Origin: Garcia nutans
Taxonomy: Eukaryota; Streptophyta; Magnoliopsida; Malpighiales; Euphorbiaceae
Direction of reading: 5' to 3'
Length of the DNA stretch: 64,000 bases
Assembly (NCBI GenBank): GCA_947685225.1
Contig: CANTUV010000062.1
Location: 10,870,501-10,934,500 of the forward strand
This document shows positions 35,031-45,993 of the stretch, piece after piece (positions within the stretch are counted from its first letter, which is position 1; the number at the start of each line of letters is the position of its first letter). Below the pieces are notes generated by a model, which ran no database searches, had not been told where the DNA came from, and saw only the letters and a list, made by a program, of their open reading frames with translations. The translations under genes and the position numbers were made by a program.

Positions 35031-35390
35031 AAGTCCAGAACTTAGCTCAGGTCCAGAATCCAAAATTACCTTTAAGTCCAAAACTTAGCTTAGGTCTAGA
35101 ACCTAAAACCTCTCTTAAGTCCAGAACTTAGCTCGGGTCTAGAACCCAAAATTATCTTTAAGTCCATAACTTAGCTCGGGTCCAGAATCCAAATTACCCT
35201 TAAGTCCAAAACTTAGCTTAGGTCTAGAACCAAAATTTCTTCTTAAGTCTAGAACTTAGCTTGGGTCCAGAACCCAAATTATCCTTAAGTCCAGAACTTA
35301 ACGTAGGTCCAGAACCTAAATTCCTTCTTAAGTCCAGAACTCATACCAGATCCAGAACCCAAAATCTAAACCATCTCAGAAAAATTTAGG
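35030..35390. repeat. Tandem repeat of AAGTCCAGAACTTAGCT units
   Basis: About six imperfect units of roughly 60 bases built on TTAAGTCCAGAACTTAGCTC, GGTCCAGAA(C/T)C and CAAAATTACC. The array lies between the polypurine tract of D and the D/A junction. Confidence 0.8.
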
Positions 35391-35491
35391 GTTTTAAGTG
35401 ACTTTTACTGGATTAGGGTTTTTGTGAGATGGTTAGATTTTGGGTTCTAGATTAGTCAAAATATCAAAAACCCTAATCCAGTAAAAGTCAC
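35351..35491. repeat. Interleaved inverted duplication at the D/A junction
   Basis: Arm 1 (35398-35424) is a perfect 27-base reverse complement of 35465-35491. The adjoining arm (35425-35451) is the reverse complement, with one indel, of 35351-35378. The order is therefore A, B, A', B', as if one block had been copied in inverted orientation between its two halves. Confidence 0.85.
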
Positions 35492-35499
35492 CCCTTTCT

Positions 35500-36370
35500 C
35501 ACCTCTGTCACAGTCTTTGGTGGACTCAAATTCAAAATAGCCTTGACTTTACTCGGATTAACTTTAATACCCTCTGCTGAAACCATATGACCAAGAAAAG
35601 TCACCTAATCGAGCTAAAACTCACACTTAGATAACTTAGAATACAACTACTTCTCTCTCAAAGTCTATAATACAATTCGTAGATGCCTATAATGATCCTC
35701 CTTATTACGTGAATACACCAGGATATCATCAATGAAAACCACCATAAACTGATCTAAGTATGGTCTAAACACCCTGTTCATCAAATTCATAAATGCTGCT
35801 GGTGCATTCGTCAATCCAAAAGGCATCACCAAAAACTCATAATGCCCATACCTGCAAAAAGCTATCTTGGGTACATCCACATATCTAACTCTCAACTGAT
35901 GGTATCCTAATCTTAGATCAATCTTAGAGAATACTGCTGCTCACTTCAACTGATTAAAGAGATCATCTATCCAAGGCAATGAATACTTGTTCTTGATGGT
36001 CACCTTATTTAACTGTCTGTAATCAATGCACAATCTCAAGATGCCATCCTTCTTCTTCACAAATAGGACAGGTGCTCCCCATGGAGACACAATAGGATGA
36101 ATGAACCCTTTCTCAAGCAACTTCTGCAACTGCACCTTTAACTCCCTCAACTCTGCAGGTGCCATCCGATAAGGAATAATAGAGATGGGAGTGCTATCAG
36201 GCATCAGATTGATACCAAACTCAACCTCTCTCTCGGGAGGTACCTCTGGCAACTCATCAAGAAAAATATCTGGAAACTCAGCAACTGTAGGTATACTGTC
36301 AATTGGGACCCCACTACTCTGGTATCTACAACATGAGCAAGATATGCCTCACATCCCTTCTAAATCATTG
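35500..36370 (-). pseudogene. Chromovirus A reverse transcriptase, first part
   Basis: On the minus strand from about 36252: PEVPPEREVEFGINLMPDST, YRMAPAELRELK, GFIHPIVSPWGAPVLFVKKK, LRLCIDYRQLNKVTIKNKY (the RT fingers). Then PKIAFCRYGHYEFLVMPFGL and VVFIDDILVYSRN at about 35735, where FIDD is the usual variant of the catalytic motif. The connection FLGHMVSAEGIKV ends at PPKTVTEVR (35500), where element D interrupts. After D the frame resumes (21229, minus strand) at IVIPLT. By comparison with the conserved family pattern about 17 codons are missing at the junction. Stops lie at 35940 and near 35630. Confidence 0.92.
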
Positions 36371-36840
36371 GCCTAGCTGATATAGTTGAGATAAACATGG
36401 ATGAAAGATGTCTCTGCTCACTAGATACCACTACCTCTCTACCATCACGTGTTCTCAGGGTAACACATTTCCACTAACAGTCTACCACAACCCCATGGCT
36501 GGATAACCAATCTATGCCTAGAATCAGATCATACTCCCTGAAAGGCATCTCAATCAAGTCACCGAGAAACTCTTCATCCTAAACCACAAATGGACTGTCT
36601 CGGTGCACCCTGATAACCACAACACTATTCCCTAAAGGATTTGTGACCAAAATATCAATTCCTAGGGACTCAGAATGCAAATCACTTATAGGCAAGATGG
36701 ATACACTGATTTATGAATGAGTAGACCCCAGGTCTATCAATGCAAGAACTGAAGTGTCGAATAAAGTAAAAGTACTAGCAATAGCAGCTGAAGCATCCGG
36801 CTATCTCTGCATCTTCTAGACCCGTTGTGATGGCCATGCC
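36371..36840 (-). pseudogene. Chromovirus A aspartic protease
   Basis: The minus-strand frame gives ALIDLGSTHSFI at about 36740, where the active site should read DTGS; the Thr is Leu, so the enzyme would be impaired. Further on, YDLILGIDWLSSHG (about 36500) is the conserved second motif of gypsy proteases. Stops occur at several places (near 36580, 36475, 36360). Confidence 0.85.
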
Positions 36841-38034
36841 TCATCTAGTCTACTCCTAACTGTAGAACCTCATATCTTACCAGTCCCAGATCTACCACCT
36901 CTACCAAAACCTCTGCCACCTCGACCCCCTCTGACATTGGGTCTAGAAGCTGCAGTATCTGCCTGTCTATCCTCTGGTGGCTCTGGACAATCTCTAAGAA
37001 AGTGACCTGGTGACCCACATTTATAAAACATTGCTGGTACACTAGTCCTCTAGCAAACACCCCCATGTGCTCTACCACAATGAACATAAGTGGGTGGAGC
37101 AGGCCTCTGAGCCATTAGGGTCGGAGCACTAGCCACTAAAACTGTAGGTCTCTGTCCTTGTCTCTGCTATTGTGCTAACCTGCCATATTCCCTCTAGCTC
37201 CTACTGACCTCTGAGGAAATCTCTCTCGGCCTGTCTTCACTGATGAAGACCCTGTCTTGCCCTGAGGTCTCCTAGCTCTGATATCCTCAGCTTTGGCAGC
37301 TGCTGCAAGACCCTGTGCTCTCTCAACACTCTTGACAGCTGCAACTAATTGAGAAAAGTCTTGATACTGAGAGCCTGCCACAATACATATGATAGAGGAT
37401 CTCAGCCCACCCTCAAACCTCTGGTACCAATCAATCTCATTATATATGACCTCCAGCATAATGGCTCAGCCGGATTAACTCAATCTCATACTCTGTCACT
37501 ATCATGGTGTCCTACCTTAAACGTAGGAACTCCATCTTCTTTACATCCTTATACTCCCTTGGAGTATACTTCTTCTCAAATTCTTACAGAAAATTCCATA
37601 GGTTAGAACTGGTGGATCAATTATAGCATAGGGAATTGTCTTCCACCACTCATATGCATCCCTCTGCAGAAGAGATCTTGCATAATCAAACTTCTCCTCT
37701 GGAGTATCTCGCAGTTGGATAAACACTCTCTAGACCATGTCCAGTCACTGCTCTGCTACAGTAGGGTCTGTAGTGCCAAACATGTCATACTTCCTCGTCA
37801 GCAACTGGGGCTGCAGCTGTGGTGGCTGATGTAGCTGCTGAACCGAAGCCTGCTCAACAACTCCACCATATGTTGTATGCAGCCCGGCAGAATCTCCTCT
37901 GCTGTTGGTCTAACAAGCATATAAGTAGATGCCACCCCAGTAGTTTCAGCTCTAGCTCCATCTCTACCCTCACAAGAAGCTACACTCTTTGCACTACCCT
38001 CTATTGACTGATGCGTCTGAGATGTCATAACCAC
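36841..38034 (-). pseudogene. Chromovirus A gag
   Basis: From the probable ATG at 38034 on the minus strand, with frame breaks: SSVASCEGR-type N-terminus, then FDYARSLLQRDAYEWWKT (37690-37640), the typical capsid segment of Tekay gag. A central stretch follows with WYQRFEGGLRSSI and FSQLVAAVKSVERAQGLA. The nucleocapsid zinc knuckle near 37020-36975 reads FYKCGSPGHFLRDCP, so the first Cys of C-x2-C-x4-H-x4-C is Phe (TGT changed to TTT). Gly/Arg-rich sequence follows (GGRGFG-like, 36930-36890). Gag forms the particle and binds RNA. Several frameshifts and stops make it non-functional. Confidence 0.88.
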
Positions 38035-38177
38035 CTATATCTGCAAACATAGCAGAAATTGCCACATCGGATATCAGAAACTACTAGTGCCAAAGCATGT
38101 ATCACAATTGAAAACCATTTTCAAAATTCTCATTTTCTCTCTCTAACAACCTACCTAGGTCGAGAACCTCAAATCTA

Positions 38178-38190
38178 GGCTTTGTTACTA
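38178..38190 (-). other. Primer-binding site of chromovirus A
   Basis: On the minus strand TAGTAACAAAGCC lies just inside the 5' LTR. It matches the initiator tRNA-Met type site TGGTAACAGAGCC with changes at two positions. Confidence 0.7.
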
Positions 38191-38197
38191 AAATAAA

Positions 38198-41100
38198 TAT
38201 AATATCCTTATACCCCATATACTTATAACACATACACCAGATATATATAAAATACGCGTATAAAGTATAACAATGTCACGGCCCGGTTTAATAAAAAAAT
38301 TTTCACTTTTCCAATTTAACACTTAAATACTTAAAAATATAATTTTAAATAACCAATCAAATATTTATTAGAAATCATAGGTTATAAAATAAGAATTTTC
38401 CATAAAAAAATCTTTGGTAAAAATTTTCCAGAGTTTTTTTTTTCTGTAATTTGGACATCCCCAAATTACAACAAACCACAACCTGCAAAGAAAAAATACT
38501 GCCAATAAAACCCAAACATACATTTCACCATACTCTTCAATTTCTCTAAGTTTCACAAAACATTTATAAATATATATATATATATATCAAAAACACATAT
38601 AAACCCACATCTTAAACTTTATCTAAAAAATTATTTTTAATTTACAATATATACACCAAAAACATAGTATAATATAGGTAATATCAAAATGTAATATAAA
38701 ACATATACATGTTGCCTGTGTCTTTAATCTTGATGCCCACTATCAACTTTACAGTGAAAATTCTAAATCTAGACACGATCTAGTCTAGACGAACTCTCCA
38801 GCTCAACCGGATCTCCTCTGTTACTTGCGCGATGAATTACAATCGCACTAAGCCAAAAGCCTAGCGGTACAAACTTTGCTAATAATAAAATTACGAAATA
38901 ATGCCAATGCATAATGCATTTATGCTATGTCACAATGTGACATCCAATCTCACTTTTAAATATATTTTTTCATCATTTAATAATTCACATAATAACAAAC
39001 ACAAGCATAGGCCCAAAAGATCTAATATGTCATTCAAGTCCTAGAGTTACTGTTTTGGTCTAAATTGACAAAATGTGTCTAGCCTCGAAAGCAAATCATA
39101 ATAATTGCTCAAAAGCTATCCCCGAAGGCAGATCATAATAATTGCTCAAAAGCTAACCCTGAAGGCAAATTATATCACAGTGACGCCAAACGTCTAGCCC
39201 CAAAGGCAAATCATAATAAATTCTTAAAAGCTAGCCCAGAAGGCAAATAATGAGGATAACCTCATAGGCATTCCGCCAAACACAAAACACTAGAAATTGA
39301 ATAACATACTAGGCACACAATTATTTTATATTTCCTTTATCAATTTATTTCTCATTTTCCCTAATCAATTAGGCACATTGTCTCATTTCTCATTATCAGT
39401 TAGGCAAATTACCTCATTTTTTTTCTTTTTCTCATTTATATCAATATCAATTCATCTATTTTCAACATACCATCACAATGTATCACGTTTTTCATTAAAA
39501 TACATTGCCCAAATATTTTGGATATTTTCACATAATTCACATATAAATCACATTTTATGCACTTTAGCCATTAAAAATGCCTTTTTACAATGCCTTTAAT
39601 GCATACATAATAAATCACATTTTTCCAAACACTTTAGGTCACTTTCACATAATGCACATATTTCATATTTTAGTTAATTTAGCCATTAACAATGGCTTTT
39701 TATAATGCATATAATGCATTCATTACAAATCACATAACATAGTAAAATTTTCATGCATATTTCATAGATCAAGTAACTTAATACATTTTCCAACTAAAAT
39801 GTGTTAAGCCCAAATGTAATGCAAACATAACCAATTTATCCAAAATTTGTACTTACCTCTAAAAGCAACCAAAAGCAAGCCACAAAACTATCACCAACCT
39901 TCTCTTCCAACTTGCCATTCAACACTTGGATTGGGCAAATCAATTCTCCTCAATGCATAAACCAAATGTGATCATAAATAATCATTTAGTATCACATTTA
40001 AAGGCATTTCCAATCTTAAACCATAATTAATTATCATTCAAACTAAAATCCCAAAGTTAAGGCTAACCTCACTTTAACTTTGGAAAACCATATTAAGCCA
40101 TCCAATTTGGTGTTTTAAGTTTATTTATATTATTAAAAACATATTATAACATGTTTAAATGAATTACATTACATAAACACACACTTATGTCTAAAACCCT
40201 AAAATGGCATAACCTTCCCCATTGAAGGTTTTCCATTCCAACTCAATCCAATTATCATTTCAAGCTTATATTAATCACTTTTATTACTAAAGAACATGCT
40301 TTAAATAATAAAACCAATCAATTCACAAACTTTGAAAATGCCCTTTTCCAAAACCCTAAATCAACATTTCCATTCACAAACTCTAATCAAACTTAGCCAA
40401 ATCTAACATTTAACTTTAAAATACTTATTTATGAATTAAAATAACTCATTTAAAATCAATTTTCACAATTAAAACCCATGATTTCACAAACCTTAAAATT
40501 CTATAACCCTAAATTCTCTCTCTTCACCAATCTTTGCTCAAACTTATTCATTTCTTCAATCCAACTGTAAAATCATTGCTAACCACTTAAAAATAACTTC
40601 ATACATACCAATTCCAACAATTAAATCATACTAGTTAATAAACCCAAAACAAACATATTCTTATTTTCATGGAAATTCAAAGGAAAATTTAGAAAACTTA
40701 CTAAATATGGATGAAATCCCTAAAAATCCAACTTGAACACTTGAAATCTTTCAATTTATGGAGTATGGAAAAAGAAAATCCTTGAGCTTAGCATCCATGA
40801 ATGTTCGACCTTGAAGAGAAGAAGAAGAAGAAGAAGATTAAAATATTTTCTCTCTCTTTCCACTTTCATTTTTTACCTTATATATATAAATTATTATAAT
40901 ATATTTTTAATTAATTAATTAATTAAAACCCCAAAATATCATCTTCATTCAAAATTATTTATTTTTGAATTATTTATACAATTTTAAAATTTTCAAAATT
41001 TATTTACCAAAATACCCTTGAAACTTTGACTTTTAATTTTTAAAAATTGACTTTTGTTGACTTTGTATATGTTATGTATATTTTGCATGTATATCACATA

Positions 41101-41234
41101 TATATATATCACTTTTTTATTTAAAATTTTCCATTTTTCATTTAAAATTATTTATTTGTTTTATCCAATTTAATTTAAATTTATTTTATTCAAATTCCAA
41201 AAATTAAGAATTTTTTAAAAAATAAGATATTACA
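38198..41234 (-). mobile_element. 5' LTR of Tekay chromovirus A
   Basis: This 3.0-kb LTR pairs with 16267-19214. The outer end, GATATTACA, is intact and followed by the target duplication TATAC (41235-41239). It contains the conserved hairpin AGCCATT-AAC-AATGGCT (39681-39697) and inverted arms 39024-39047/39287-39310 around repeats of AATTGCTCAAAAGCTA(G/A/T)CCC. The GAAGAAGAAGAAGAAG tract at about 40819 lies near the element-strand start of the LTR. Open frames inside it have no coding support. Confidence 0.93.
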
Positions 41235-41303
41235 TATACCTTCCCAGTACTTTAATTAACGTCAAAATATATATTTAATTTATCCAAAACCATGGATATT
41301 ACA

Positions 41304-41930
41304 CTTGAGTTTTCCAAGGAAGTCCTAGATTTTATGGAATTCACCTTTTTGCAGTCTTGATGATTTACGCCTTTAATGAGCACAAAGCTCATTGTTTAGT
41401 CTAACACTTTAAACATCATTAGAAACCTTGCATCGGGAAATAAGGTTAGGTTATGAGGATGATGAGGCAATCAAGTCATTTCATAAGCTTGTTATTCTTT
41501 CAACACTTATCAAAGGTAAGTGAATAGTGGGGCTTAATAATTTCATTCAGTTACACTATTTGGCAAGTCTGGCAATCGGGTGTCTATAGGTGCTTGGTTC
41601 ATCACCACAACATTGGCTTATAAGAAGGTGTGACAACTAGCTTTGATGATTGAGCATGAAGTAGATACTCAAGAGGATACAACACCTACACCTAAGACTC
41701 AACCATAGCAAGCTTTTTTCTTTTCCTTTTCTTTTTCTCTTTTTTTCCTTTTCCTTTTTTAGATAGTAAATGCAAAATTTTTTTCACTAATAAAAAGGGA
41801 ACATAAATTTTATTAATGATTTGGATTATGCACAAAGGGCTGCCTATGCACCCCGCTTACACAAATTAACTAATAACTTTTATCGAAGAGAATTAGGTCT
41901 ATATATGTAGTTATGGTATGATGCATCTTA
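41304..41930. other. Element B, between integrase and S1
   Basis: Low-complexity CTTTT runs (41710-41760) and short plus-strand stretches (about 41605-41700) that could be the tail of the antisense PMD gene, but nothing firm. Confidence 0.35.
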
Positions 41931-42490
41931 CATAAAATATTTCTTTAGTTGGTCCATGTTACTGAGGCCTCCAAATTTGATGCCATCTATGTTTGTTAAG
42001 ATAGCTCCTCCTCATGAAAAAATTTTCTTCAGCATATAAGGGCTTGCCCAATTGGGCCTAAACGTTTTCTCAAGGGTCATGGACCGGAGCTCTAATCTCT
42101 TTCAAAACTAGGTCTCCTTCTTTCAAACCTCTTTTTTTTAACTCTCTGATTGAAATTTCAACACAATTTCTACTGATAACCCTGAAGTCTAAAAAATGGC
42201 ATTCATTCGCTTCTCATCAATAGTGTTTAATTACTCATGGTAATCCTTTACCTAATTTGCTTCTACTAATTGACACTGTTGAATAAATTGTGTTGATCTT
42301 ATTTCTACTTCAAATGGTAAAATGGCCTCTATGCCATACATTAGAGAATATGGGGCTGCCCTAGTTGGTGTGTGAAAGGAAGTACAGTACTCCCAACGAG
42401 CAAGTTGGTGTTGTTCATGCCAATTCCTATGCTTGGTGACCATTTTTTGCAAGATTGTCTTAATGGTCATATTAGTAGCCTCCACTGCCC
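41931..42490 (-). pseudogene. Element B integrase C-terminal half
   Basis: On the minus strand from 42485: EATNMTIKTILQKMV starts at the third catalytic residue region (VEA.N.TIK). Then NWHEQHQLARWEYCTSFHTP and YSLMYGIEAILPFEVEI, the usual Tat/Ogre order. After a frameshift: GDLVLKEIRAPVHDP, ASPYMLKKIFS and LSNMDQLKKYF, ending near 41935, like the GPY/F end of Tat integrases. There are several stops and at least two frameshifts. The N-terminal zinc domain and the first two catalytic Asp residues are absent. RT, RNase H, protease and gag, expected to the right, are missing, so a large internal deletion removed them. Confidence 0.85.
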
Positions 42491-44869
42491 TATCGTCTTA
42501 TGGTTTCTTCAATAAGGTGACCAACTCTTTCTAACAGTGGGATCCATTATATGAAAAGATCTCGAATGGGGCTCAAAAATATTGATTTGGAGAAACTGTG
42601 TTACTTTAGCTTGGTGAGCTTTATGCTCTATAAATACGTGGAATGATATGATGCAAATTTCATTTATATATTGTGGTGTGATGAATTTTTCTTCTTTTTT
42701 TCCTTTTCCTTCATCTTTTTTTTATTTTTTATTGTTTCTTAATTTTTAATTTTATTATGTTTTATTTAAACCAAACTCTAAGGATAATTGAATAAAAATG
42801 GAGACACATAAGGTGGCAAGAAGAAAATCTAGCACTTCTATTTATAAATGTAACATTACAAATCTGACTAAGTTTGAATAGACTCAAACTTTGACATAGA
42901 CTCAGACTAGACTCATATTGTCAGACTATAACTTAGACTAGTACTCAGACGCAAACTCAATGCTAGCAGACTCGAAATCTTGAAATTTGGACAAGATTGA
43001 GGCTTGATTTGAAGAGTAATGGCTAAGTCATCAACATTCTCATTGTACCAGTAGCTAGGGGACTTTAGGAGGTTGCCATTTTCAAGGTGTTATCAAGATA
43101 GGTGTCAATTTTTTTTTACAATGGGTTGAAAAGCGGTCCTCATGTGTCCTATGGAAACAATAAAGGGGTCATCAACGATTGACATTGGTGTTCCTTCTAA
43201 GGGCTAAAGGATAGTGAAAACATGTTTAAAAAAGGGGTTTAGGCTAATAAAAAAAATATTGCCCATCTAGCATTGATCGATGATGTTTAAGGTCAAAATT
43301 TAGGGTTAAAGGATTTAAAGGTAGAAGGGTGAACCTTATGGATAAGGATAGGTTGTGATGGATTAGATTCTTGTGAGAGAAAATTGAGTCAAGCTTGGAT
43401 GGTAAAAGGAACATTTGAGAGTATTTAGGCTTATTGGCATGATACAGGTGCACAAAGATAATGGTTTATAAGAGTAGGTTTGTGGGTTATTGGGGTTATG
43501 TATAGACTTTTGGGAGTGGAATGGGATATAGGTGTTGAATAATGGCTCTATGATGGTTTTAGGCCATGGGCTTGGTTTTTGTGATTCGATGGTGGTATAG
43601 TGACATGACACAAGTCAGGTTTATACTTTAAAGGCTCGTATAGGTGAGTCCAATTATTGTGGCAATAATTCATAGACCATGGATTAGGTCATAATTAAGG
43701 GGTCATGGATTGGTGATGGCTCATGTATCTTGGTCATAGGTCGGGTCCATGGTCAAGGTGGATAGATACACTTTAAAGGTTGAGAGTAGTCAAATTTTCT
43801 CAAGAAGGTCATATAGTTTATGGATATAACATGACATGCATGTCTATGTGTAGCACATGCATGGTTTTTGCTATAAGGCTTGCAAAAAAGGGTCCATGAT
43901 GGTTTTGGGCCATGGGCCAAGTTCATGGTTATCATGGGTTTGGTACACATGGGTCTTGGTTCATATGGATGAAAGATGGGGCACATGGGTGTGGTTTATA
44001 TGGTCATATGGTAAGGGTGCATGGACTTGCCCCATGGTTAAGGATGTTTAGTCCCTTGTAGCCTAGGTTCATGTCCAAAGGTTAAGCCTTTGTGGCTACG
44101 GTTCAAAGGGATGGCTCTTATGGCTATGGTTTAATGGTTTAACTCTTGTGGCTAAGGTTCAATGGGCTAGCTCTTTATGGCTAAGGTTCAATAGATTAAA
44201 TCTTTGTGGCTAAGGTTCAATGGGCCAGCTCTTTATGGCTAAAGGGATTACTTTATAGTTAACATCCATGAGGCCCCAAAGGTTAAAACATATGGTTAGG
44301 CTTTGAAGGTTGGGTATGGTCCCAAGGGCTAAACAATATGGCTAGGTGAGTTTTGGAAGTCCTAAGGTTTAAACCATTGTGGCTAAGGTTCATGTTTGAG
44401 GAAGGGTCTTAAAGATAGTCTTTCTAAGGGGCTTGAGGTTTAAGCATGGTATGCATGAATGCATGAAGAAAAAAGGGTTTCATGAACTTATGCAAAAAGG
44501 CTTGACTATTACTATCTAAGGCTATATTCTAAGTACATTACATGGATGAGTTGTAGGGTTGCTTAGTCCAATAGACCACATGTGAGTCAAAGATTCTCAC
44601 ATAGGTCTAGTAATATGTGCATAATCGTTACCCCTCAAAAAAGATTTAAGGAGTCACCATAGGGGTGGGATTACTTTTGCTATCCTCTAACATACTTCAG
44701 AAAGTTTATCAGTCAATGCTACTCACTATCCATAGGTTTATTTTTAAAACTAGGCTTGAATGCAAAAAATGATGCATGAGAAAGTTCGAATTAAATTAAA
44801 GGCCAAGCTATATTTATTTTAAAAAAGGTAAGCCCATCAGCCCGCTTAATGTTTTTGAAAAATTATATA
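42491..44869. other. Element B remnant without coding domains; minisatellite at 44050-44260
   Basis: The 2.4 kb where gag-pol should be contains no recognisable domain on either strand. From about 43600 to 44400 there are many GGCCATGGGC, GGTTCATGG and TGGCTAAGGTT words. At 44050-44260 they form a tandem array of about 37-base units with GTGGCTAAGGTTCAATGG and GCTCTTTATGGCTAAGG. The frames around 43240-44050 are low-complexity translations. Confidence 0.5.
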
Positions 44870-44886
44870 CCCTAATGGAGTCACCA
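44870..44886 (-). other. Primer-binding site of element B
   Basis: On the minus strand TGGTGACTCCATTAGGG lies just inside the 5' LTR. It corresponds to TGGCGACTCCACTGGGG in element D, with three changes. Confidence 0.7.
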
Positions 44887-44890
44887 AGTA

Positions 44891-45993
44891 TGAAGCCTCG
44901 CCCAAGCACCGGTTTAGTCTGTTAAAGGAGCCAAAAATACTCATTTGGGTGATTTCTCATATAAAAGCATTAATGCCGCTTTTCCTTACATCGTTACTCT
45001 TTGTATCTTAGTCGTAAAAAAAATTGAGTTGCCGCTTAAATTTATTTTAAAAAAATGAAAATTTAATAAAAACCCAAAAGGTGACTCCAATTGTATCATG
45101 TGGATAAAAGTGCACCAGTCTAGAACCAAAGAATGGATTTTGGGGGGGGGGGGGGGTGACGTGGGTCTAGGTTTTAGCTATTTTCAGTAAGAATTATTTA
45201 GCCTTCATTTAAACTAATATTTTCAAATTTTATTTCATGAAGAATGACTAGTAATGAAATGATAATTAACAATGCATGAGAAATATAGATATGTAGGATG
45301 CCAATCACAATATAAATAAAATAATATAATATAAAACACTCCACAAAGCAAAATAATGTAAATGTTAACCTAGAACTTAAACCCAAAACAAAGGATTCCA
45401 ACTCTAGCTCTTATGACTTCTAGGATAGGCATATGTTTCGCAAAATAACATGGAAAGTCAACTACAAAATAAAGGAAAATTATTTGTGCAAAGACAAGAA
45501 AGGATTTTGAGGATTAATAGGGAAAAAGTTTTTTAGATTTAATTGGCTCGATCACTCAAACTTAAATCCTAAATAAGTATGTATATCTTTTTTAATAGAA
45601 ATTAGAGCCCATGCAATTCTGACCATATTTTGATGGTGAGATCCAATTACTATTTATGAATTTGGTCCTAACTTTTTACCTAGTCTACACTTAGAGTGAT
45701 ATGATTAACTAGCCTAATAGGTCCATTCAAACCTAATATTATAGTCCAAATAAGTTTTAGGTTTACTCTTAAACCCAAGTCTTACAGTGTTAGGTTTATT
45801 CTAAATTCTAATATTTTAGGTAGGCAGTGCTGCAATAAGGCAGCTTGTGGCTATTGTAGATAAGCATGCGGCTGGGCCCAAAGTGTAAAGTTAACTTTGT
45901 CAGGCTCGTCCGGTGTCCATTGGGCCATTCTCATACTTATGTGCCTGCATTAGACTAAAATTTAAAATGATGGTGCAAAATTAAGAGTTCACA
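44891..45993 (-). mobile_element. Right LTR (5' LTR) of Tat/Ogre-lineage element B
   Basis: The LTR pairs with 7071-8894. On the minus strand it starts TGTGAACTCTTAATTTTGC at 45993 and ends next to the primer-binding site. The inner boundary is uncertain by a few bases. It lacks about 0.9 kb of the minisatellite-rich part present in the left copy. Confidence 0.82.
45142..45156 (+). repeat. Run of 15 G
   Basis: A G15 homopolymer in otherwise AT-rich LTR DNA. The left LTR has AAGGGGCTAGG at the corresponding place, so the run is specific to this copy or a sequencing or assembly length error. Confidence 0.9.

Larger units (their letters stand above)
13002..41303 (-). mobile_element. Old solo LTR S1 (Tekay family), split by chromovirus A
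   Basis: The left part (13002-16266) begins TGTAGCACCCTTATGC. The right part (41240-41303) ends CATGGATATTACA. Together they make one LTR of about 3.3 kb of the same family as A's LTRs. The 5-bp flanks are CTTTA (12997-13001) and CTTGA (41304-41308), a target duplication with one mismatch, which fits an older insertion. It lies in element B between the integrase remnant and the antisense PMD region. The span given includes A and D. Confidence 0.85.

Noticed and set aside
43240..44051. Frames of 60-80 codons on both strands in element B
   Set aside because: They sit in GGTTCATGG-type low-complexity repeats and have no domain signature.
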